Positions 21,992 through 33,521 of a DNA stretch of 64,000 bases are shown one piece after another. A model generated the notes under the pieces. That model did no database searches and was not told where the DNA came from. It worked only from the letters and a program-made list of their open reading frames with translations. How positions within the stretch are numbered: position 1 is the first letter of the stretch; each line of letters opens with the position of its first letter. A program made the translations under genes and the position numbers. This DNA is from Timema cristinae (Eukaryota; Arthropoda; Insecta; Phasmatodea; Timematidae), in the NCBI GenBank assembly GCA_039000515.1, contig JBCFYV010011135.1:4355499-4419498 (forward strand), read 5' to 3'.

Positions 21992-23337
21992 CTATGGTTC
22001 ACATCATAACATCAAACCAACACAAAATGTATTTTGAAATTTCAAAACACAGAGTTTGATTTGGAGAATAACTTCCAAGTCTTAATTTAGGTTCTTGTTC
22101 ATATTTTGAGCCTAGCTATTTTTAAAACTATCAGGGAAGATATATATTACCTTGAGTTTATAACAATTTGAACTATCTTATACACAAATAAATTAAAACA
22201 CATGATTAGGAAGATTAATAGTTTGAGGTATTTATCAGTACTCTACTATAGAAAATTAAAAATTCATTGGTTACAGAACAAAGTCAAGGTAAAGGTGATT
22301 TGAGCTCCTCATCAAATTAGAATAATTTTAGTCAACTAAACTATATAATGTGTGCTCAGAGATGAGATGAGCCAGCTAGAGGATTAGACTCGATGCACAA
22401 TTTGAAAGAATAGAATGGCTATCAAGCCAAACTCAAACACGTATGGAAATAATCAAATAGACAAGTGAAGATGGTAGTTGTGAATCAAATACTCGCACTC
22501 TAGTAATAAAATTATGATAACCAACATTTTTTTTACATTCCTCCAGGATATGTGGTTGATCCCAAAATAAATTGATTGGCTCGTTCCAAAAATGCCATTA
22601 AATTGTGGATGTCAAGTCTACTTCAAAAGATATAGATTACATAGATTTAAAATGTTTATAATTTACCAATTTTAAGTACCATGCAATTATAAATAAAATA
22701 TTCAATCTTCATCATGAAGTCAATAGGGTGGAGATAGTTTCTCCCAGTTATCCAGAAAATAAACTTCAATAAATGATTTATTGTCAACCCAAAAAGCTTT
22801 ATGCTATTAGAGATCTAGTGATCATAATTATTAGAACACTGAAACCGTTTCAACGCCTACTTCTTAGGAGAAGTAGTTTGGAAGACTACAACCCCACGTA
22901 TTCTCCAGGTTTTGTAGGTGTGGGGTCGCTTATAAAATTGTCCTATAGTACGAGAGTGGCTTCATTTACAGAACATGTAATAAAACTTTTCCACGAAACA
23001 AGTACATGGTATCCAACATGAACGGTCTCTCAACGATATGTGAGGATTCGGCAAATACAATAACGTTACTCTGTACTTGCTCACTTCCATCCAATGGTGG
23101 ATCCAGGGGGAGGGGGGCTATTGGGTTGATCACCCTCCCCCTCCCCCAAGTATTGAAAATTATAAAATATATTGAAACCTATATCTTAATATTGTAAAAA
23201 TTAGCTAAATTGTATAAACATCTACCATCTCCTTGTCCTGTGTTCTTCATGAGCTAACCAATAGCTCTTTCAACTAAACTCTAATGTGCAGCCAAGTAAA
23301 CTAATTATTGTCAATCCCTAAGTAAAACGTTTGACAT
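21992..23337. other. Start of the largest contained intron, no gene recognised
   Basis: AT-rich. A short less AT-rich patch (22840-23040) and a G-run plus C-run patch (23096-23150) suggest unassigned transposon fragments. No family motif identified. Confidence 0.45.
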
Positions 23338-23645
23338 TCAGTGGTGTTTATTCAATGGAAGCAACGCTTCCCTAGAATTAAAACCGGAATAAAGAAAATA
23401 AGAGGAAAACAAAACAAATTTTTAAAACATATTATTATAGTTAGAAACTTCTCCGACAAGACGTATACCGAGTTGAGGAGGAAGATCTTTATTTGAGAAA
23501 GCAGTTCTTTCTCAGACTGACCAGCCAGTCAGATGGTCTCACTCGCTCTTTTATTTCCTCAATCGTTTGTTTTCGGGTCTGTCTGTCCCATACGGGGAAA
23601 GGGAAGCATTGTTTCCCTAGGCGAATATTAGCGCAGTTTACTATC
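23338..23645. mobile_element. Candidate small inverted-repeat element (MITE)
   Basis: The left part CAGTGGTGTTTATTCAATGG...AAGCAACGCTTCCCTAG has an imperfect inverted counterpart near 23595-23645 (GGAAGCATTGTTTCCCTAGG...CGAATATTAGCGCAGTTT). Spacing of about 300 bp and a CAGTG-like start suggest a hAT-type MITE. The match is partial and no target duplication was confirmed. Confidence 0.4.
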
Positions 23646-24044
23646 GTGATTGGTGTATAATCATACATTTAATACTGTTAAACTTTTATGTTTTTAGGTT
23701 TTATTGTTTCTATATATAATTATAGGAACTTTACCTTCATTTTTAGTAGGGAGAGTAAGGTCCTGTCTATGGTGGATCGTGGTAAAGTACCCCAACAGGA
23801 GATGGTCAGCATTTTTTTTATGCATGAACTCATCTAAGAAATTTGTGTAGTACTGCAATCTATGGTGGTAGAACCGAGGGGGTCGGAGGACAAGAGGGGC
23901 CTCGTTCCCCTGAAAATAATCTCAGCTGGAATAAATCCCACCCCCCTAAATATATTTTAAATCCTCTGATATTATCGAATATGAAGTTGAAAGATCTTGC
24001 ATTAATCTCAAAATAACTTCTATATACATTCAATTATCAAATGT

Positions 24045-24725
24045 TATCCAGAGAAGACCACTTCAAAGTTTCTAGAGGCATCTAATTTTCGAAAAAAAAT
24101 TCAAGCTAGGAGCAGTCTAAATATCTTCTAGAAGCACCTAACTTTTAAAATTTTTTGGAGGATAACCCCTTCAAATAGCTTTCAGGAGATCTAAATTTAA
24201 AAAAGTAAGCTGGTTGAGGACTATTAAAAATAGCTTCTGGAAGCATCCAAACTTTTAAAAAATTTCCTAAGGACGCTACTCAAAATAGGTTCTAGGAACA
24301 TCCAAAGTTCAAAATAATTTGGAGGGAGGACTACTTTAAATATCTTTTAAAAATGTATAATTTCAAAAAAGTGGGAAAGGACCACTCCAAATTAGGGACA
24401 GGGAAAACGATAAATGGAGTGTAGAGAGGGGTGATTGCCCTTCTAGGAATAAATTAGCCCCTTCTAGATGTAGTTCACACCTTCTGATATTCTTGAATAT
24501 TAAGCTAAAAGACTTGAATAAAACTGAAATAACTACTGGAGACATTTAATTTTCAAAAATGTGCCAAGTGATTGAGGTGACGACCCCTGCAAATAGTTTC
24601 TAGAGACATCCAGTTTAAAAAATTTGCTGGAAGGGAAGCACTCCAAATAGAGTATGCATGCATATAATTTTCAAAAATAGCCCAGGTGACAACACCAAAT
24701 AGATTCTAAATACATTCAATTAAAA
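24045..24725. repeat. Diverged tandem array, unit about 55 bp
   Basis: Repeated frame of the form GACCACTYCAAATAGCTTCTAGAGGCATCTAA, then an A/T run, a G-rich AGG or GGAGG, and the next GACYAC. Anchors fall near 24057, 24113, 24170, 24219, 24273, 24326 and 24377, with more near 24577, 24634 and 24690. Copies are only moderately alike, so the array is old. It abuts the truncated end of the gypsy gag relic. Confidence 0.7.
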
Positions 24726-26294
24726 ATAATCCAGGTGAGAATCTGTTTGATTGATTATTGATGTCTTGATTTCTTTGATATCTATCGTCAAATGTCATTA
24801 ATACTCTATCTACTTCTTTGATGTTCTGTTTATTTATGCTGATTAGAACGTCTTGTACTGGAGTTGGAAAATGATTCATTAGAAGACCTATCAATCTATC
24901 TTCTACTACCGGGTATCGTAAATATTTCACCTGTTTCACAAATTTATTGAAATATTCACTCATAGTACCATCCTTGTCATTATATTTTCCATTTAAAATT
25001 AATTGTAGAAAATCATCCTGCATGTTTTGAGACCAATATTTTTCCAAAAATATTTCCTTGGCCTGTTCGTATGTCTCCCATTCACTCTTTATACTATCTG
25101 CCAAGGATTTTGCCTCATTTTCGAAACCTGATTAAAATATCTCTATTTTTACTTTTTCAGTAAGTTTTTCTCTTCAAATACTCTTTCTACTTTATTTATG
25201 TACTGTACTGCTGAAATATTTCCTCTCATTCCTTTAAATTTTGAAATAAGTGCTAATGAGGTTTCTCTTAGCCCTTTAGCAATAGGTTGGTGTATCATGT
25301 AAATTACCAACTTCTCCAAGATTAATTTGGTTTTCAACAACAAAATCGGTAAATTTTTTATCTAATTTCTCTACCGCCTTGGTAACGATTCCATCTATCT
25401 GTTATTTGATTAAAATTTTAATCGTGTCTTGCTGAGAACCAAGTACTGATCTTACATCATTTATTTCTTTTTCAAGGTTGTATCGGACTACCTTAACATT
25501 AGTTTTTGTGTGTTCTACCTGAAGGTCCAGATTCCCAACTTTAATTTCTACTTCCTTTAACCCTTTAATTGATTCTTGTTTTACTGTTTCTATTTTATTT
25601 TTATTAACCGTAATCTGTTCGATTAATTTGAATTGCCCCTTCCTTAAATTTTCTTGTTTTTCCGCCAAAGCTTTTTTTACTTTTTCTCCTTCTATTACTT
25701 TTTTATCTACCACATTTAACTGTAAGGCTAAGTTTTTATGATACGTCTCTAATTGGTCAATTTTTTGCTCTAAATAACCATATCTCTGCTCACAAACCTC
25801 CTTACTTAACTATATTTTAGCACTTAGTTCTTTTTTGAATTGTTCAAGTTTAGTATTATTTGCATCTATTTTATGATTAATTGCTTGGCTATTTGCATGT
25901 ATTATTTGATTCATTTCTTGTCTACTAGTATTTATTTCCTGATTAGTTGCATCTATTATTTCCTGTTTAGTTTTTTCACTATTCGCTGCCATTTGCTGTA
26001 ACATTTTCATAATTTGATTTAAATCTCCTATGGTTGCACCATTGTTTATTCCCTATTCTTTTCTCGCCCTTCCTCATCCACTATAACACTTCTTTGTTTA
26101 TCTTTTTCTGCTCTATCTTTTCTCTCTCCCTGTGTAAATGAGTCTTCACTGTCCTGCTCACTTTTCCTTATTTCCTCATCTGATTGTTCTAGAACTAACT
26201 GATGTCTAGGTCTATTTTCATATTCTATCTCATAAGAGCAGCTACTAGCGTCACTATTATTATTTAGGTTTGAATCTGCCATTTTCCCTTCCAA
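24726..26294 (-). pseudogene. Gypsy-type retrotransposon gag, decayed
   Basis: Minus-strand gag of an LTR retrotransposon in several open pieces. The first is an acidic, Ser-rich N-terminus (26294-26046). Coiled-coil-like segments rich in Gln/Lys/Asn follow (26010-25810, 25713-25402). Last comes a capsid-like block, about 25104-24740, with YEQAKEIFLEKYWSQNMQ, SEYFNKFVKQVKYL and RLIGLLMNHFP, typical of the retrotransposon gag fold. No zinc knuckle, protease or polymerase follows, because the element is cut where the 55-bp array begins. It sits downstream of the LTR and primer site at 26593-27334 in the correct order. Confidence 0.8.
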
Positions 26295-26592
26295 AAGTTT
26301 CTAAAATTAGTTTTTATAAAATATTAAAACAATGTTATTCAAATCTTATTAATTGAATTAAAAATAATATAAATTTATCTAAGGGTTATCTGACTAATTT
26401 GATGTCTTCGGTCAGCTTGTTTTGCCTCAGTACGGTGTTCTTCGTCGGTGTGCCTTGTAGTATGTCGTGCGTGGAACGTCTGTTTCACCTCGGTTCTCGG
26501 ATGGATGTTCGTCGTCGGTGTGCCTTGTAGTGTGCCGTGTGTCTTTCAGTCGGTGGAGTCTCTTTCTTGTCTCGGGGATTCAAAGATTCGCG

Positions 26593-26609
26593 TCACGGTT
26601 GGGCGCCAA
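26593..26609 (-). other. Primer binding site of the gypsy-type element
   Basis: On the minus strand TTGGCGCCCAACCGTGACG follows directly after the LTR. TGGCGCCCAAC is a common gypsy-type primer site complementary to a tRNA 3' end. The same string occurs after the related LTR at 19246. Confidence 0.75.
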
Positions 26610-26610
26610 T

Positions 26611-27334
26611 TATAACAGTATGAATTATTCCAGATATAATATTGCTGTGATAATATTTCGGTTGTCTATAGCTCCGTAGTCAAGCGCCTATCATCACTAT
26701 ATGGAATAGATACCGTTTAGCTAGCTTTTAATTGCTCCGTGGTCAAGCACTAATTAAATAGGTATATTAATAACATGAATGAAAGAGAACTATTGATGGT
26801 TGTTTATTCACACACAGTTTATTCAAATGACATCTGTTAAGTACTGATACGTACTCCAATTAAATGCTTGATATCAATGCACACTTGTATGAGTGGCAGA
26901 CTTGTGCCTTTGCGAGTCCCAGACCACGTTGCTTGTGCTGGAACTTGACTGGGCAGACTTGTGAGACTTGTGCGCTTAACCATACGCACAAGCGGCTTAT
27001 ATATACATAGCCCTTGCCTCTTGGTCCCCTCGTGACCAGTGTAAAATCTAACTAATAGAAAGGGTCCTGGGGACAGGTGTTGTGAAGGCTAGCTTCTTAT
27101 TAGTATAGGGAATTGGCGTCGTTTGCCAAATACTGCTGAGTTGTTCTTTTAAGAAAAAATTATATAAAAAATATATTTTAATGATGTGATCCTTTTCAAA
27201 TTATTTCTGAAAAGCGCGTGTTTCTTCATGAATAAATCATAAAAGGATACTCTACATAAGTTACTTTAAAGATAATTTACCTTCATCCATGAATTTTTAC
27301 ATATTTTAAAGGGATCCAAATCACTATCATTACA
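26611..27334 (-). mobile_element. 5' LTR of the gypsy-type element, minus orientation
   Basis: Starts TGTAATGATAGTGATTTGGA (27334) and ends before TTGGCGCCCAACC. It is homologous to the plus-strand LTR at 18561-19244. Together with gag it forms a 3'-truncated element. The copia relic begins just to its right. Confidence 0.78.
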
Positions 27335-27739
27335 AGATCCAGATCATTTAGCCATTATGTTGCTGTATAGTTTACCTTCAACATTTGAAAATTTCAGGTG
27401 CGCGATCGGGCCGCGTGACGAACTACCAACGCCGAAGGGCCTACGCGCTTAGATCATTGAAGAAAACAATGCTCGAAAAACTAACACGCGTGGCGCCATG
27501 TTCATAAACAGAAGTGGCAAACAAAATTATTCAAAAAGGAAACGGGCAAACACAAAAGTGATTTCAAATTGCAAAAATCCAGAGATAAAGTGTGAAGTTA
27601 CACTTGTAAAAAGTCGAGACACAAAAAGTCTGAATGTTGGTACAATGTAAAAACAAAAACACATCGGAAACTGGAAACGTGTGTTTTCATTCTGCCGAGA
27701 CAACAGCGCAATTCAAAGATAGTGTCTCAAGAGTGGTGC

Positions 27740-28210
27740 TACGACTCATCTGTGCCATGATTTTGGCAATTTCCGCGAAATCAGAGTCGAGAATTGCGGT
27801 ACGTTAAATCTCGCGAACAACACATTGACAAAAATTATCGGAAAAGTAACGTTACTGTTTACCGCCAATGTATTGGGCAACAAGAAAAATGTCACAGTGA
27901 CCGACGCATCGCACGTGCCAGATCTGAGGACTAATCTCTTACCTGTCAGTAAGATTACCGACCAAGGCTTTGATGTTGTTTTTAAAAAAAATGTGCGGAA
28001 GTAGTGAAATCGAACAGACAAGTCGAACTACATGCTGACAGAATTGGGGATCTGTACTATGTGTGCCAGTTTGAAGAAGACGCTTGTACCGCATCGCCCC
28101 CTCAAAAACAGGTAAGAGTCCCGCTCAAATTTTTACACAGAAGACTCGGACACGTGAATACGAGATACATCATAGACGATGTACGCAAAGAGGTCGTGAC
28201 CAGAGTGTAA
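27740..28210 (+). pseudogene. Copia protease and GAG-pre-integrase domain
   Basis: SGATTHLCHDFGNF near 27735 matches the copia protease active site, but the codon for the catalytic Asp before SGAT reads Lys. HVPDLRTNLLPVSKI (about 27915) and FLHRRLGHVNTRY (about 28125) are the typical pre-integrase blocks, the second with the H-x-RLGH zinc-ligand pattern. A frame change lies near 28000. Confidence 0.85.
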
Positions 28211-29410
28211 CTCACACTAACAACGACTAAACCAGACTGTGATGTATGTTCAAAGGGAAAATTGTCGAGGACCACGTTTCCTAAGAGGTCTGAACAAAAA
28301 CATAACTATTAGACCTCATCCACACGGACATATGCGGGGCGATGAGGACAAGTTCTCTAGGGATGCAAAATAATACGTCGAGTTTATCGATAACTCCATA
28401 AGAGGGATTGAAGTGAGGTTCTAAAGTCAGAGGCTGAAGTTTTTAACGCGACGGTGGAGTACGTAGCCCTCTAGAAAATCAGCAGGGCAAAAGATCAAAT
28501 GCTTACAATCTGATTATGGTCAAGAGTAACGAGCCTAGAGTTTGATCATACTTGAAGAAGCAAGGGATCACCCGAAGACTGATTGTTCCTCATAGCCCGA
28601 AACAGAATGGTGTAGCTGAAAGGAAAAAACGTACACTTCTTGATGCAGCCAGATGTTTGTTGATGTAGTCCAAATTGCCAAGTTAATTTTGGGCTAAGGC
28701 AATCAACACCTCACACTACCTACGAAACCACTCACCCATCAAAAGCTTAAACGATCTCACACCATTTGAGGCATGGACCGATAAACCACCCAATATCTCA
28801 CACTTGAGAGTAATTGGCAGTCGTGTTTACTCGATCGAGAACCTGGCAAAGGCAAGCTCGAGCATGGTCAGGAGGGATTTTCTTGGATACTCGGGAATCC
28901 AAAGCCTTCCGCATTGTCGTCAAAAGAGGAAGTAATTATCAGCCGCGATGTAAAATTCGTATAAGACGAGTTCAAGGACAACGACAATGATAATGCTGAT
29001 GTTGATGGTTCGAAAACTTAACAGACAACTGCTCAATGAAAGATCAACATCAAGTGGACCTCGAACAAAATCCTCCACAAGAGGAAGAAAATCTGACATC
29101 GGCCTCAGATGACTCTGAGCAAAAACATGACTATCATGGCTTCGTTCCTGACGCAGAGCCACTCGTACCAGTTGACGCTGTGGATGTCAAACACAACATT
29201 TCTTGCGAAGTGGATGACAACAACGACACCATCGAAGCTCAAAACCCACACCAGCCAAGAGGACGTGGTCAACCCAAGGTTGTAAGCATAGGCTCTAGGG
29301 GAAGGCCAAGGAAGGTTTATCACCCCGTGTCCCTGAATAAATTGAAGTCGTCGAGGAGGTCGAGCAAACTTTCATCTCTGAGGTGCAAAAGAATCAGGCA
29401 ATGATGGGTC
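28211..29410 (+). pseudogene. Copia integrase region, heavily broken
   Basis: CDVCSKGKLSRTTFPKR (about 28240) is the zinc-binding CxxC start of the copia integrase. After it, integrase-like text appears only in fragments in shifting frames (for example around 28550-28650). The piece 29036-29404 is an acidic linker between integrase and reverse transcriptase ending in PRGRGQPKV. Confidence 0.7.
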
Positions 29411-30470
29411 CTGATGCTTCAGAATGGTTCCAAGCTATCATAAGTGAGATGAAGTCAGTTCTAAAAAAATAATAGTGGAAGCTTTTCGATCGACCTGCAC
29501 AAGGAATAGTCATCGGGTGTCGCATGGTATCGCGCAACAAATCACAACCTGATGGCACGATTGAGAAGAGGACGGCAAGGTTGATAGCCCAAGAATTCAA
29601 TCAACGGCCTGGCATTCATTTTTAAGAGACTTTTGCACCCGTGGCACGAATTGGATCCATTCGCCTCATGCTATCACTGACAACGCGATTCGGCATAAAT
29701 GTCAGACAATTTGTTGTAACTACAAGCCTACTTGAATTGCGAGCTTGAAGAAGAAATCCATATGGAGACTTCGAAAGATTATGAAAAGGTATTACAAAGC
29801 ATCATACAGTCCGAGGGTAATAGCTCGACCGGCAACAAGGCCAGGATCATGTTGAACAAATTCAGTAAATATAACAAAGTATGCCTTTTGAAGAAGTCCC
29901 TGTATGGGTTGCGCCAAGCAGACAGGAGTTGGTACAACAACCTGGATAAAAGCCCCTTGAGAAACTTGGCGCCTCTCCCACAAAATGTGATCCGTGTTTA
30001 TTGCAAATCTGTTCAGGGGAAGACGCGACATATGTATACAATATTCTAATTGCGTCTAAAAATCCAGAAAAAATCGCTGACCTAAGATCGTAGCTGGGTA
30101 AGCATTTTGAGATAAAGGTTCTTTGTTATGCGAAGTGTTGTTTGGGCATTGAGATTGACCAGGGTGATGGGTACATATCTTTAGAACAGCGAAGTTATGT
30201 ACGGGAACTTCTTGCTCGTTTTAATATGACAGCCTGTATCTCCAGTAGGTACTCCTATCAACCCATGTGCAAAACTGAAGAGAAGTCAGGGACCAAATGA
30301 AGAAGACAGAAGCTCCCATATCGTGAACTGGTAGGAGTTCTTACTTACCTGTCCACATCAACCCGGCCTGACACTGCTTTCGCTGTCAGCTACCTGGGTC
30401 AATTCAACAATTGTTATTGGGAAAGTCATTGGAAGACAGCCAAGCTGGTTCTCGGGTACCTGAAGGTGAC
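29411..30470 (+). pseudogene. Copia reverse transcriptase, catalytic residues lost
   Basis: KVCLLKKSLYGLRQADRSWY (about 29878) is the hallmark copia block. The catalytic YVDD box, near 30030, reads YVYNILIASKN, so both catalytic Asp are replaced. LLARFNMTACISS and YRELVGVLTYLSTSTRPDTA (about 30210, 30320) follow, the conserved thumb and connection. Confidence 0.88.
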
Positions 30471-30873
30471 ACCCGATGTCGGACTAACCTACAGGACAGA
30501 TCCTGAAAAACTGAAAGTGTTTGTAGACGCCGATTGGGGTAATTGCGTTGAGGATAGACGATCCTATATAGGCTATCTCTTCGTGTTCAATGGGAGCCCG
30601 ATTTCTTGGGACTTTAGGAAACAAAGGATGGTGGCTCTGTCCACTACAGAAGCTGAGTATATGGCCTTATCAGAATGTGTACAAGAGGTAATTTATATTC
30701 AACGTTTTATCTGTGAGTTGGGCCTTGATGAATTGGCAGATCTAGTAATCTATTGTGATAACCAAAGCTTGCTGAGACTGGCCAAGAACCCACTATTCCA
30801 CTTCAACAGCAAACACATTGACATCCGCTACCATTTTGTCAGGGACACGCTGAGGACAAGTCTTTCACTGTGA
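30466..30873 (+). pseudogene. Copia RNase H domain, best-preserved part
   Basis: An uninterrupted 135-codon frame with KVFVDADWGNCVEDRRSYIG, RMVALSTTEAEYMALSECVQ and NSKHIDIRYHFVRD. These carry the RNase H Asp (DADW), Glu (TEAEYMA) and the downstream HIDIRYHFVRD typical of copia. The next frame continues VSHISTEHQVADIQTKAL (about 30870), the usual C-terminal phrase, after a frame change. Confidence 0.92.
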
Positions 30874-31020
30874 GTCACATATCGACTGAGCATCAAGTAG
30901 CTGATATTCAGACCAAGGCTTTGCAAAGATCAAAGTATTCTTGGTGCACAAAATCTGCTTGGATGGCCGCCATGACATAAGGATGTTATTTCTTCTCGTG
31001 ATCCATAATTCGAGGGGAAG

Positions 31021-31328
31021 TGTCAGGAGTCCATTGCTCTGAGCAACGACAACACCAAAGGCTACGCTGAGAACATTTATCCACGACTCTCGACTCACAA
31101 ATAGTTACGTCATCTGCTCATGCGTATACGCTTCAAATGCATATATGCTACAAATGCGTACACAACCTCCTACATTTTTGGTGTTCTTGTCTTGCTGGAT
31201 GCTCATTACCTCGAAGATCGTCATGTATTGCTGTGTGCTATTTTCATTTATATTGTCTTGTTCAGTAAAGTGTTACTTTGTTCATTTGGACATTCACATC
31301 TATGATTTACTTCATAACATTTCTAACA
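31021..31328 (+). mobile_element. Candidate 3' LTR of the copia element
   Basis: Begins TGTCAGGAGTCC directly after the polypurine tract and may end at ...TTTCTAACA near 31328, giving TG...CA ends. No matching 5' LTR is available in the window, so the boundaries are inferred. Confidence 0.5.
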
Positions 31329-31475
31329 ATAATTATGATAATGATGATATATGATATATGATAATATATAATAATAATAATAATATAATAATAATAATGA
31401 TAATAATAAATATAATATAATAATAATAATAATAATATAATAATAATAATAAATAATAATAATATATAATAGAGC
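31329..31475. repeat. (TAA)n-like microsatellite region
   Basis: Dense TAA/ATA/ATAAT repeats with interruptions. Open frames rich in Ile and Tyr on the minus strand are artefacts of this composition. Confidence 0.95.
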
Positions 31476-31906
31476 TTTAGAAAAAATAGGTCCACAAACT
31501 ACTCACATAAAGGTAAGGGCAATTTTTTGTTTTTGTAATAAAAAATAAATTTCATGGTGCAACGCACAAACTTTCTTTCGCTTTTATCTTAAAAATAGAC
31601 ATTTACTAAAAACTCGTAAGATTTGTGAAATGAAATAGTAGGTATATAAATTGTTGTAGAAACACTACACCAAAGATCATAAATAAAATAATACTCACTT
31701 ATAGCATTAAGAACTAGGAAGAATATTGTTACAGAAAAATTGCGAGAGTTAATATGTTATGTTGGCCAATTTTTTAAGTAAACTTTTTAACAAATTTATA
31801 TTAACCTTGATAGGATCTTTTATATAAAACCAATATATCAATATTTTATCTTCAAAATTTTGTCGTATGCATATCATAAATTTTCTTCATACCATCATAT
31901 ATGGTT

Positions 31907-31908
<2 letters not shown>

Positions 31909-31944
<36 letters not shown>

Positions 31945-31984
31945 TATTTTTATATATATATATATATATAATATATATTATTAT

Positions 31985-32019
<35 letters not shown>

Positions 32020-32058
32020 TAATAATATATATTTATTATTTTATATATATATATAAAT
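31909..32058. repeat. (TA)n microsatellite
   Basis: Three or four long TATATA runs separated by TTATTATTTT and AATAATAT. Highly AT-rich and cruciform-prone. Confidence 0.95.
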
Positions 32059-32579
32059 TTATGAATAAACATTCTAAATCGATTTCTTGCCATTTTCTTG
32101 ATGATTCACTTTTAAGAGGACCCTTAAGATAGGTTTTTTGTGATTTTATTTATTATTGTTTATTTTGTGGTTTAGTTATTTATTTTGGAAACACTATCAG
32201 GTTTATATGATGAGGGCATCAGGACGACCATCAAATTATAACTTCTGCAACTAAGTGAGTTGTGTGTGCTGAGTTACAGTTGTCTGTTCTCAGATGATTG
32301 AAAAACAATGCACCTCAAATTGATGTTCTATTTACTATTCGATGTTATGTTAAGGGCTTTCATCCGCGCCCCAATAAACATAAAAAAAAAGTTTTTGTTA
32401 GATATTATTCAACAGTTTCACAGTGCAATTCCAATGTTTGCAAAAACTATTTTATTACAATACTTATAAAGTTTTTTACTTAAGGTCAGAAATAACAGAA
32501 GAAAGTGTGGTTGGTTACTTAAAAAACTAATTTTTGTATTTTATTTTGTATTTGATGGTACATTTAAAAAACCGAAGGT

Positions 32580-32705
32580 AATAACGTTTTACTTGAGAGA
32601 ATCCATAAATGAAGACAGATTAAATGCTTTATCAATGTTGCCTATAGAACAGTCAACTATTCTCAAGATACCAGACTTTAACAAACTTGTAGTATAAGAA
32701 TTAAT
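32580..32705 (+). pseudogene. hAT transposase C-terminal dimerisation fragment
   Basis: ESINEDRLNALSMLPIEQS then KIPDFNKLVV resembles the last block of hAT-family (ZMYM1/TTF-type) transposases, where an ERL-xLA-LSI segment precedes an acidic/Phe helix. It is followed by a stop. Only the tail is recognisable. Confidence 0.5.
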
Positions 32706-33299
32706 TTGGGAAAAAAATGGAAGACTATATTTCCAAATGATAAACTTTCTGATAAACTAATTCCTAAAATAAATACAATGTAGGGACAGTCCGACTTCGA
32801 ATAAAGTGAGTTTTTATACTATTATGACGTTTATTAACTTTCCCTCTTATATTTTTTAATGTAATTTTTAAGTTAAACTCGGGGTTATATTAGTTGGTAT
32901 AAAGTAAGTTATATTGTGTCTTATATAACCATTTTTAAGAGAGCGCTCTTCCTTAAGGTTTACTCACACGCCACTAGGACTCTGTAACCAAACAAGATAT
33001 TTAAACACACTGGACATCCGAATTACGGCACAATTAGTAGCTGTGATGTGTTGAGAAGTGTCATAACTAACTAATATAGAGATCCCCAGAGGAAGGCCAT
33101 TATTTAGAATTATAAAGTTGACTGGATCTACTTAAATGTATTTTTATACCAAAACATATGTTCTGATAAGATCAATATTGATCAAGTGTGTCAAATTTGA
33201 AAATAATGAATAAATATAAAACTTTTAGTCAATCTAAGTTGACATACAGTTTCTTTTCTTAGATGAGCTTATAAATTAAAATGGGAAGATCAGACTCAC
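32706..33299. other. Dynein intron, nothing recognised
   Basis: AT-rich sequence between the hAT tail and the AAA5 exon donor. Confidence 0.55.
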
Positions 33300-33521
33300 G
33301 TGCTGATCTCGACATCATTTGAGAGGTTGACCTCGAGCTTAAAGGGAAGGGTTAGTGGAATCTCCTTGACCTTGAGGTCCTCCAGCCAATCGTCATACAC
33401 CATGCTGCGGCGGAACTCCCAGCTGAAGGGCCCGGTGTAGGAGAGAAAAGCCGCACACATGAGGCAGTTACCAACCAGACGCTCTTTTTCCACATGCAGG
33501 TTCTTAAGCTCCTCTTGCCAC
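33300..33521 (-). CDS. DNAH10: Dynein heavy chain (DNAH10-like), exon: N-terminal AAA5
   Basis: Encodes the start of AAA5: NCLMCAAFLSYTGPFSWEFR is the family signature, with the Phe-Ser-Trp-Glu-Phe pattern typical of the DNAH10 group. It then runs to IPLTLPFKLEVNLSNDVEIS. The acceptor is GTCGTAG|GTGGCA and the donor AGCAC|GTGAGT (phase 2). The split codon AC|G reads Thr where I expect Arg from family memory, a small oddity. The 11.3-kb intron that follows is the largest fully contained and hosts gypsy and copia remains. Confidence 0.95.

Larger units (their letters stand above)
27400..31020 (+). mobile_element. Copia (Ty1/copia) retrotransposon, dead, 5'-truncated
   Basis: A plus-strand polyprotein relic in the order expected for copia: protease, pre-integrase and integrase, reverse transcriptase, RNase H, then a polypurine tract (GAGGGGAAG, 31012-31020) and a candidate 3' LTR. 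Frames are broken throughout the integrase (28210-29030). It is less AT-rich than the neighbouring introns. No 5' LTR is seen; the gypsy LTR boundary lies about 65 bp upstream of the first recognisable sequence. Confidence 0.92.

Noticed and set aside
29036..29404. An independent acidic host protein
   Set aside because: It lies in order between integrase and reverse transcriptase of the copia relic and is the usual linker.
31307..32132. Ile/Tyr-rich membrane-like proteins
   Set aside because: They are translations of TAA and TA microsatellites.
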